From: Pirellulaceae bacterium
GTDB lineage: Bacteria > Planctomycetota > Planctomycetia > Pirellulales > Pirellulaceae
DNA: 64,000 nt
Reading direction: 5' to 3'
Assembly (NCBI GenBank): GCA_026004775.1
Contig: BPJU01000011.1
Location: forward strand, 17,690 to 81,689
Position 1 is the stretch's first letter, and each line of letters starts with the position of its first letter. Positions 46,220 to 53,511 of this stretch are shown here, one piece after another. Both the position numbers and the translations under genes were made by a program. The notes beneath the pieces were generated by a model. It searched no databases, was not told where the DNA came from, and worked only from the letters and a program-made list of their open reading frames with translations.

Positions 46220-49200
46220 ATGGCACTGGATCGTAGACGCTTCTTGAAGTTGTGCACGGCCGGCGGAGCCTTGGCGTTCACACCGGGAAAGGGCTGGCCG
46301 CTGGAGCCGGTAGCTGTTGAAAATCCCTTGGCCGCCTATCCTTCGCGCGATTGGGAACGCGTCTATTTGGATCAGTATCGTTACGACCATACCTTTACCT
46401 GGGTATGTGCTCCGAACGATACGCACATGTGCCGCATGCGGGCATTTGTGCGCAATGGAGTGGTGGTACGCAGCGAGCAGAACTACGACCACGACCGGTA
46501 CGGTGACCTTTACGGCAATCGAGCAACGCGGGCCTGGAATCCGCGCGGCTGCGCGAAGGGCTACACCATGCAACGGCGTGTCTACGGACCGTATCGCCTG
46601 AAAGGGCCTGTGTTGCGGCGCGGGTGGAAGCAATGGGTGGACGACGGCTGTCCTTCGCTTTCGGACGATCCGCAACTGCGCACGCACTACCAATTCGATG
46701 ACCGCGGTAACGACAGTTTCGTGCGCGTCAGTTGGGACGAGGCTGCTCGTTACGTGGCTGAAGCTCTGCTGGCCATCGCCCGTACCTACAGCGGCCCGGA
46801 AGGGGCCGCTCGGCTGGCCAAAGATGGCTATGAAGCCGCCATGATCGAGAAAGTCGAAGGCGCCGGCGTCCGCACCATCAAGATGGGCTCGAACCTTCCG
46901 CTGCACGGAATTGTCGGCAAGTTCGGCATCTATCGCTTTGCCAACATGCTCGGGCTGTTGGACCACCATGTTCGGGGTGTGCCGCCGGAAGAAGCCCGCG
47001 GTGCACGTGACTGGAATGAATACACCTGGCGCGGCGATCAGGCACCCGGACACCCGTTTGTCCACGGCTTGCAAACGTCTGATATGGATTTCAACGACAT
47101 GCGTTTCAGCAAGTTGATCATCCAGATCGGCAAGAACCTCATTGAAAACAAGATGCCCGAATCTCATTGGTTGAACGAGTGCATGGAGCGCGGGGCCGTC
47201 CTAGTCGATATCACACCCGAATACCAGTGTCCGGCCACCAAGTCCAACTATTGGATCAGCGTGCGACCGGGACTGTCCGACCTGGCCGTATTGTTGGGCG
47301 TGACCAAAATCTTGCTGGATAATGGCTGGTATTTGCCCGACTTTTGTCGCAAATATACCGATTTTCCGCTGTTGGTTCGCACCGATACCCTCCAGCGCCT
47401 GCGGCCTCAGGATCTGGATCCGAACTACCGGCCGAAAGACATTTCCGGCGGGCCGTCGTATCGCCTGCAAGGTTTAACGGACGAACAACGACAGCGAATC
47501 GGGGATTTCTGCGTTTGGGACACCCAGCAGCAGGCCGTACGGTTCATCACCCGCGAAGATGTGGGTGAAAAAGCTCCACCCCATGCTGCTCTGGACGGTG
47601 TCTACCGGGTCCGGCTGGCGGACGGCCGAGAAGTAGAAGTGATGCCGATTCTGGAGATGTACCGGCGGCACTTGCGCGACTACGACGAGAAGACGGTCGA
47701 GGAGATTTCCGGCGCCCCGGCACATCTGGTGAGGCGATTGGCCGAGGACATTTGGCGCACCACACAAGCCGGCCATCCGGTGGCGATTCATATTGGAGAA
47801 GGTGTCAATCACTATTTCCACGCCACGCTCCACAATCGGGCGACCTATCTGCCTCTGATACTGACGGGCAACATCGGCAAACACGGAGCGGGTGTTTATA
47901 CCTGGGCCGGTAATTATAAGGGTGCTATGTTCCAGGCCTCACCCTGGAGTGGCCCGGGAGTGGCCAGTTACACCAAAGAAGATCCGTTCCGCCCGGTATT
48001 GGATGAGTCGGTACGGATCGGGCACGAACACTTGCGCCATTTAAGTGATGTCGAAGATCCGTCCTACTGGGCGTGTGGCGAGCGGACGTTGACCGTCGAG
48101 CTGCCGGATGGGACGCGACGCTGCTTTACCGGCAAGTCCCACATGCCGACCCCCACCAAGGCGATCTGGTATAACAACGCCAACTTCCTCAATCAGGCCA
48201 AATGGGTTTACCACTTGATCGTCAACGTCCTGCCGAAAGTCGACATGATCGTCGATCAGCAGATCGAATGGACGGGAAGCGCTGAATATGCCGACGTGGT
48301 TCTGCCGGTAAATTCTTGGATGGAATTGCAAGATTATGAATGTGCCGGTTCTTGCTCCAATCCGTTCTTGCAAATCTGGAAAGGGGGCATCCGGCCCGTG
48401 CATGATACACTCGATGATGGCATGGTATTTGCCAAAGTTGCCGAAGCTTTGTCAGAGAAGACACAGGATCGCCGGTTTGCCGATTATTTTCACTTCATAC
48501 GTGAAGGAAAATCCAAAGTTTATATCCAGCGGGTTCTGGAAAATTGCACCACGACACGGGGACCGGACGGGCCTTACCAGGTCGACAAAATTCTGGCAGG
48601 TGAATACGGCGGCGAGCCGGGAGCGGCGTTGATGCTGACGCGCACCTACCCGCGCGTGCCGTTCTGGGAACAGATCCACGACTCACTGCCGTTTTACACC
48701 GACAGCGGCCGACTCCACTCGTATTGCGATATTCCGGAAGCCATCGAATACGGTGAAAATCTGTGCGTCTATCGCGAAGCCGTGGAAGCGACACCCTATC
48801 TGCCCAATGTCATCGTCTCGACCAGTCCCTACGTACGCCCGCAGGATTACGGCATCCCGCTGGATACGATCGATCCGGATCTGAGGCAGATCAGGAATGT
48901 GAAGTTGCCCTGGTCGGAAGTGAAGAAAACCGTCAACCCGTTGTGGGCCGAAGGATACCGCTTTTACTGTTCGACGCCGAAAAGCCGGCATTCCACGCAT
49001 TCGTCCTGGTCGACTGTGGATTGGCACTGGATCTTCAGCGACAACTTTGGTGATCCGCACCGCACCGACCGGCGAGCTCCGGGGGTGGCCGACCGGCAGA
49101 TCGAAATGAACCCGCAGGCCGCTCAGGATCTGGGTCTGGCCGACGGAGACTACGTGTGGGTCGATGCCAACGAACGGGATCGTCCGTATGTGGGCTGGCG

Positions 49201-49684
49201 CGACGACAGGAGTTTTCGCCATCGCGCTTTTCGTTGTCTGGTGCGCGTGAAATACAATCCCGGGTTGCCGTATCATTTCACGATCCTGAAACACACCGGC
49301 TGGATCGCAACCGAACGCACGGTACGCGCGCACGAAACGCGAGCCGACGGGCGGGCTCTGGCAGCCGAAACGGGTTACCAGGCCAGTTACCGCTACGGCT
49401 CGCACCAGAGCATTACGCGAAACTGGCTGATGCCGATGCATCAGACCGACACGCTCTTCCACAAGAAAACCGGCGCCATGGGATTCGTTTTCGGATTCGA
49501 CGTCGACAACCACGCGGTGAATACGGTGCCCAAAGAGACTCTGGTACGGATTGTCAAAGCCGAGGCGGGTGGTCCCGGGGGTGAGGGAATCTGGCTGCCG
49601 GCTCGGTCCGGCTACGGTCCAAGCGGCCGGACACCGGAAAACCAACAGTATCTGGCAGGAGGATATGTGCGGGTTGTTTCGTAA
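46220..49684 (+). CDS. type II molybdopterin oxidoreductase alpha subunit (NarG/NxrA-like), Tat-exported
   Basis: 1154 aa. The Tat leader is RRRFLKLCTAGGALAF. The N-terminal Fe-S motif is C63-x3-D67-x3-C71-x39-C111, with Asp at the position of a Cys ligand and no NarG-type His in register. The body has Mo-bisPGD motifs (GSNLPLHG, IQIGKNLIENKMPESHW, WYNNANFLNQAKW, EYADVVLPVNSWMELQDYE), and D273 in WRGDQAPGHP is the likely Mo ligand. The C-terminal dinucleotide-binding domain contains MNPQAAQDLGLADGDYV. The length and exported form fit periplasmic NarG, nitrite oxidoreductase, and chlorate, selenate or ethylbenzene enzymes. The substrate is not decidable here. Confidence 0.85.
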   Translation: MALDRRRFLKLCTAGGALAFTPGKGWPLEPVAVENPLAAYPSRDWERVYLDQYRYDHTFTWVCAPNDTHMCRMRAFVRNGVVVRSEQNYDHDRYGDLYGNRATRAWNPRGCAKGYTMQRRVYGPYRLKGPVLRRGWKQWVDDGCPSLSDDPQLRTHYQFDDRGNDSFVRVSWDEAARYVAEALLAIARTYSGPEGAARLAKDGYEAAMIEKVEGAGVRTIKMGSNLPLHGIVGKFGIYRFANMLGLLDHHVRGVPPEEARGARDWNEYTWRGDQAPGHPFVHGLQTSDMDFNDMRFSKLIIQIGKNLIENKMPESHWLNECMERGAVLVDITPEYQCPATKSNYWISVRPGLSDLAVLLGVTKILLDNGWYLPDFCRKYTDFPLLVRTDTLQRLRPQDLDPNYRPKDISGGPSYRLQGLTDEQRQRIGDFCVWDTQQQAVRFITREDVGEKAPPHAALDGVYRVRLADGREVEVMPILEMYRRHLRDYDEKTVEEISGAPAHLVRRLAEDIWRTTQAGHPVAIHIGEGVNHYFHATLHNRATYLPLILTGNIGKHGAGVYTWAGNYKGAMFQASPWSGPGVASYTKEDPFRPVLDESVRIGHEHLRHLSDVEDPSYWACGERTLTVELPDGTRRCFTGKSHMPTPTKAIWYNNANFLNQAKWVYHLIVNVLPKVDMIVDQQIEWTGSAEYADVVLPVNSWMELQDYECAGSCSNPFLQIWKGGIRPVHDTLDDGMVFAKVAEALSEKTQDRRFADYFHFIREGKSKVYIQRVLENCTTTRGPDGPYQVDKILAGEYGGEPGAALMLTRTYPRVPFWEQIHDSLPFYTDSGRLHSYCDIPEAIEYGENLCVYREAVEATPYLPNVIVSTSPYVRPQDYGIPLDTIDPDLRQIRNVKLPWSEVKKTVNPLWAEGYRFYCSTPKSRHSTHSSWSTVDWHWIFSDNFGDPHRTDRRAPGVADRQIEMNPQAAQDLGLADGDYVWVDANERDRPYVGWRDDRSFRHRAFRCLVRVKYNPGLPYHFTILKHTGWIATERTVRAHETRADGRALAAETGYQASYRYGSHQSITRNWLMPMHQTDTLFHKKTGAMGFVFGFDVDNHAVNTVPKETLVRIVKAEAGGPGGEGIWLPARSGYGPSGRTPENQQYLAGGYVRVVS

Positions 49685-49756
49685 TAGAACGACAAAATGA
49701 CAGATTTCCGCGCCGGGCCAAATCGGCCTGGTCGCGGGGCGGACAAGAGGCGAGCC

Positions 49757-50161
49757 ATGAACCAAGGCGGTGACACGATCGGCGTACCCAAAACACATCC
49801 GGCCTCGCGGCCCGTGGAACCGGACGACCCGATGGAATTGCATGCGACAGCCGTACCGGGTGAGCCGCTGTGGATGTTGCAAATGCTGGTCGAAGAATAC
49901 TGCCGGATGGGTTGGAACACGACACAGATACTGCGATTGGCCGACGACCCATTTTATCAAGCGTTCCACGGTCTGAAGCGCCTGCTGGGCCACGAACGTT
50001 TTTACCAAGCGGTCCAAGCGGCGGCCGACCGACATGGAGTATTTCACGCTACAGCCTGCGAACACGATCCGACTCCACCGGTCGAATTGGTGGAATTGCA
50101 ATTGCCCGGCGAGACAAACGTGCCCAGCCATCCCAAGGCACCGATGGACGCGCCGCCCTAG
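49757..50161 (+). CDS. small protein of unknown function between alpha and beta genes
   Basis: 134 aa from the ATG at 49757 (GAGG six bases upstream). The core, about residues 25-95 (GEPLWMLQMLVEEYCRMGW, DDPFYQAFHGLKRLLGHERFY), looks helical and folded, and the ends are Pro-rich. It has no leader, Fe-S or heme motif. Its place between the two catalytic-dimer genes, with short gaps on both sides, suggests an assembly or maturation role. I do not recognise the family. Confidence 0.65.
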   Translation: MNQGGDTIGVPKTHPASRPVEPDDPMELHATAVPGEPLWMLQMLVEEYCRMGWNTTQILRLADDPFYQAFHGLKRLLGHERFYQAVQAAADRHGVFHATACEHDPTPPVELVELQLPGETNVPSHPKAPMDAPP

Positions 50162-50195
50162 CCCTCCACCGGCGAACGTGAACAGGAGCACGGCC

Positions 50196-51500
50196 ATGGC
50201 TCAAGTATACAACTGGCAACTCGGCCGCTACATGAGCTATCCGCACGCCGAGCATCATCCGGAGTACCAGTTTGCTTTCGTGTTCAACATCAACCGTTGC
50301 ATCGGTTGTCAGACGTGTACGATGGCGTGCAAGAGCACTTGGACGTTTGGCCGGGGCCAGGAGCTGATGTGGTGGAATAATGTGGAGACCAAGCCGTACG
50401 GCGGCTATCCGCAGTATTGGGACGCGCGATTGCTGGCGATGCTGGAAGAGGCGAATCCCGGCGGTCAGGTCTGGAATGTGTCGCGCCGCGATGCCCAGAA
50501 GCGGCCGTACGGCGAGTTCGAAGGATGGACGATCTTCGAGGCGGCCGAGCGCCGGCCGCGTCCGGAATTCGGCCCTCAGGCGGCCCTCGGCTATCTGCCC
50601 TCGGACGATGAATGGCGGTCGCCCAATATCCATGAAGATACTCCGACCGGGGACGTTTTCACATCGAATACCGGTGTAACGCCCACGGCCGAGGCCCAGT
50701 TGCCCGAACACCGGGTATGGTTTTTCCATTTGGCTCGCATCTGCAATCACTGCACGTATCCGGCCTGCCTGGCTTCCTGCCCCCGCCATGCCATCTACAA
50801 GCGTCCCGAGGACGGAGTGGTATTGATCGACCAGAGCCGTTGCCGTGGATACCGTAAATGCGTAGAGGGTTGTCCTTACAAGAAAGTGATGTACCGCCCC
50901 ACGACACAGACCAGCGAAAAGTGTGTCGCCTGTTTCCCGCGTCTGGAAGGCCGCGACCCTGCGATTAGTCCGACGCAAGCTCCCGCCGAAACCCGGTGTA
51001 TGGCAGCATGCGTGGGCAAGATCCGCTTGCAGGGTCTGGTTCGGATCGCTCCGGACGGCACCTGGAGTCATGATCCTCAAAACCCGATCTACTATCTTGT
51101 GCGGGAACGGCAAGTGGCGCTGCCTCTGTATCCACAATTCGGTACCGAACCGAATGGCTTCTACATCCCACCCCGCTGGGTACCTCGAAGCTATCTCATA
51201 CAAATGTTCGGGCCGGGGGTCGAACATGCGTTGGAACAGTATAGCTGCCCGGACCGCGAACTGTTGGCTGTGTTGCAACTTTTCCGCGCCACACAACAGA
51301 TTGTATTCCGTTTCGAAATCCAGAAGGGTCCCAAAGTTGCAGAAGTAGAAGTCACCATGCCGGACGGAAGCCGCCGCGTGCAAGAAATTTTTAACGATAC
51401 GGTGATCGGTTACAACAAGAACGGAGAAGAAGTGGCGCGCGTGACGATTGAAGAACCGACGTTCGAGCGCCCAGCAGCCTGGCACGTTAATTCGATTTGA
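50196..51500 (+). CDS. Fe-S electron-transfer beta subunit (NarH/NxrB-like)
   Basis: 434 aa from the ATG at 50196 (AGGAG seven bases upstream). Four cluster motifs: C35-C38-C41-C45 (CIGCQTCTMAC), C183-C186-C191-C195, C216-C222-C226 with Y219 replacing the second Cys (CRGYRKCVEGCPYKK), and C243-C246-C268-C272. The missing Cys corresponds to the Trp of NarH, whose cluster is 3Fe-4S, so three 4Fe-4S and one 3Fe-4S clusters are expected. It has no signal and would be co-exported with the alpha subunit through the Tat leader. Confidence 0.93.
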   Translation: MAQVYNWQLGRYMSYPHAEHHPEYQFAFVFNINRCIGCQTCTMACKSTWTFGRGQELMWWNNVETKPYGGYPQYWDARLLAMLEEANPGGQVWNVSRRDAQKRPYGEFEGWTIFEAAERRPRPEFGPQAALGYLPSDDEWRSPNIHEDTPTGDVFTSNTGVTPTAEAQLPEHRVWFFHLARICNHCTYPACLASCPRHAIYKRPEDGVVLIDQSRCRGYRKCVEGCPYKKVMYRPTTQTSEKCVACFPRLEGRDPAISPTQAPAETRCMAACVGKIRLQGLVRIAPDGTWSHDPQNPIYYLVRERQVALPLYPQFGTEPNGFYIPPRWVPRSYLIQMFGPGVEHALEQYSCPDRELLAVLQLFRATQQIVFRFEIQKGPKVAEVEVTMPDGSRRVQEIFNDTVIGYNKNGEEVARVTIEEPTFERPAAWHVNSI

Positions 51501-51533
51501 CCAGGTGTGACAGATCCTGCCCGAGGTGCATCC

Positions 51534-52439
51534 ATGCTACCGAATAATGACATTTCTACTTCTAACCAGTCTATCAACGGCGAGGCGACGAGTAATTACT
51601 GCAAGCTGCCGGACGAGGCAGCAACCGATCGGGTGTCGGGATCCTTTACGGTACTTGCCGCGCGCGAGCTATTGGCACGTTTCGCAGCCACGCTCTTCCT
51701 GGATCCTATGGCAGGTGCTTGGGAAAAACTGCACGTGACGCGAACGGAACACGAATTGTTCCGCGAAGCGGCTTCCTTGTTTCGCCAGGCAGCCCTGGAT
51801 GCCAATGATTCCGTCATTGCTGCGGATCTGGACGCCCTCGATCCTTCACCGGTTCTGGCCAGGCTCCCCGCGTCACGCCGCGATCTGCTCGAAGAATACG
51901 ACCGTACCTTCGGCATCGTAGCTGCCGGTGCGTATCCGCTTTATGCCACAGAATATCTGCCGGCCAGGTTCACCTTCCAGCGCAGCCAAATGATGGCTGA
52001 CATTGCCGGGTTCTACCAGGCATTCAAGCTGCAAATTGCTGCTTCGCGCCCGGAGCGTCCGGACCACCTGGTCTGCCAGCTTCAGTTCGTGGCATGGCTC
52101 ATTTACTTGGAACGAAATACATGGTCCTTGGCGGATGAAAGCGGGCAAGGCCGGCGCGCAGTGTGTCGCCAGGCGCAGCAGCGATTTGTCCGTGACTACG
52201 TCGCTTTCTGGTTACCCAGCCTTGCACGCTGCTTGGCCAGCGAGGCGCCAGACGGTTTTTATGGGACGGCAGCTCGGTTCCTTGGCTCGTGGCTGGCCGC
52301 CGAATGCGCCTGGCTGGATATCGAGCCTGTTGCCGCTGCGCTGCAACCGTCGTTGATCGAGCCTCCTGAGTGTTGCTCGGCATGTTTGACTGATCCTGGC
52401 GAAGTAGATCTGCACGATATTCGACCTTCCGGTGCGTAG
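51534..52439 (+). CDS. TorD/NarJ-family molybdoenzyme chaperone
   Basis: 301 aa from the ATG at 51534 (GAGGT six bases upstream). It is all-helical, with the TorD/DmsD/NarJ-type core (LLEEYDRTFGIVAAGAYPLYATEYLPARFTFQRSQMMADIAGFYQAF). This is the expected delta-type dedicated chaperone that holds the alpha subunit until the Mo cofactor is inserted and then releases it to Tat. It is longer than usual (about 200 aa) because of a polar N-terminal extension and a Cys-containing tail (CCSACL). Confidence 0.82.
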   Translation: MLPNNDISTSNQSINGEATSNYCKLPDEAATDRVSGSFTVLAARELLARFAATLFLDPMAGAWEKLHVTRTEHELFREAASLFRQAALDANDSVIAADLDALDPSPVLARLPASRRDLLEEYDRTFGIVAAGAYPLYATEYLPARFTFQRSQMMADIAGFYQAFKLQIAASRPERPDHLVCQLQFVAWLIYLERNTWSLADESGQGRRAVCRQAQQRFVRDYVAFWLPSLARCLASEAPDGFYGTAARFLGSWLAAECAWLDIEPVAAALQPSLIEPPECCSACLTDPGEVDLHDIRPSGA

Positions 52440-52461
52440 GGTCAGCGAGAACTATCCCTAA

Positions 52462-52562
52462 TGGGACAGCGCCATTGTGACAAACTGCGCAAGGCTTGCC
52501 CGGCGTAAGCCCTGAATCGGATAGTGAGCCATTTTACCTATTTCCTAAAATGGCGCTGTCCA
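52462..52562 (+). mobile_element. MITE-like element, copy A
   Basis: About 101 bases beginning TGGGACAGCGCCATT and ending AATGGCGCTGTCCA, so its ends are inverted repeats of each other. Inside, GCCATTTTA and TAAAATGGC form a perfect 9-bp stem near the right end. The whole sequence recurs in inverted orientation at 55869-55970, about 90 percent identical by eye (nine substitutions, one indel). There is no coding capacity. The two copies bracket the molybdenum-hydroxylase genes. Confidence 0.8.
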
Positions 52563-52751
52563 AATAAGACGCACACTGCGTGGGCGAAGTGTGCGGGAAC
52601 GCCGCCGCGTTGCGGCACGATTCGCGCAGACACCGCGTGACACTCTCTGCTTTCATACTTGATTCGTGTGGCACAGGTTTGCCGCTCCTTGCGGTAAACT
52701 TCTCTGAGCAGTGGCGGGGATAGCTTTTGCCAGGCGTTGGGGTTAAATTTT

Positions 52752-52966
52752 TGGTAACCGTTCACGGTTGAATCACAGGCTGTTTCGGGGCCTCGCTTCC
52801 ACAGGTGCGGAACACTTGCGTGTTCCGCATACGGAATGTGGACGCTTCGCGAAGATTTTTTCGTTGCGGAAGTCTTGCGGCGGCCGCTGCCGCGTCCGCC
52901 TTGCGACTTCCGCTACCCCATAAACCAATATCGTGTTCTTCATTTTCGAACCGTGAACGGTTACCA
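52752..52966. repeat. hairpin-rich element bounded by an 18-bp perfect inverted repeat
   Basis: TGGTAACCGTTCACGGTT at 52752-52769 is repeated inverted at 52949-52966 without mismatch. Inside are two strong hairpins: GCGGAACAC/GTGTTCCGC with a 4-base loop at 52807-52828, and GCGGAAGTC/GACTTCCGC with further GC pairing between them at 52866-52913. No gene is inside. It could be a second small mobile element or a structured leader for the downstream genes, which start 65 bases later. The rest of the 52563-53031 gap holds nothing I can name. Confidence 0.75.
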
Positions 52967-53031
52967 TTTTTGTTGTCTGATCTCCGCCGTATAGTGGTTG
53001 TCATTATTCCGGTATTCGAGGGCGATCGGCT

Positions 53032-53511
53032 ATGCGAAGGCAGCTTGAGCTGGTGGTGAATGGCGAGGCGCGGCGGCTGGAGCTGGAAGACCAGCGCAGT
53101 TTGCTGAGTGTGCTGCGGGACGATCTTGGCTTGTACGGGGCGAAGTACGGTTGCGGTGAGGGCCATTGTGGGGCTTGTACGGTGTTAGTCGACGGCGTGC
53201 CGCGCCGTTCGTGCACGACCCAAGTCGGCACGGTGGCAGGCAAAGAGATAACCACGGTCGAAGGTCTGGAACACGACGGCAAGTTGCATCCGGTGCAGCA
53301 GGCCTTTCTGGAAGAAGAGGCATTTCAATGCGGTTACTGCACCTGCGGGATGATCATGGGAGCCTGCGGGTTGTTGCGCCGCAATCCGCGCCCGACTGCT
53401 GCGCAAATCCGTACGTTCTTGGATGGCCATTTGTGCCGGTGCGGGACTTACCAGCGAATCGTAGCGGCTGTCCAACGGGCCAGCCGGTTGCTGCAAGGAG
53501 CCCAACCATGA
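53032..53511 (+). CDS. 2Fe-2S small subunit of molybdenum hydroxylase (IorA-like)
   Basis: 159 aa. The plant-type 2Fe-2S cluster uses C41, C46, C49 and C61 (YGCGEGHCGACTVL). The second, C-terminal cluster uses C100, C103, C135 and C137 (QCGYCTCGM, LCRCGTY). This is the standard xanthine-oxidase-family small subunit. GAGGG lies nine bases upstream of the ATG. Its stop overlaps the start of the large subunit (ATGA), and a strong ribosome site for that gene lies within its 3' end. Confidence 0.95.
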   Translation: MRRQLELVVNGEARRLELEDQRSLLSVLRDDLGLYGAKYGCGEGHCGACTVLVDGVPRRSCTTQVGTVAGKEITTVEGLEHDGKLHPVQQAFLEEEAFQCGYCTCGMIMGACGLLRRNPRPTAAQIRTFLDGHLCRCGTYQRIVAAVQRASRLLQGAQP

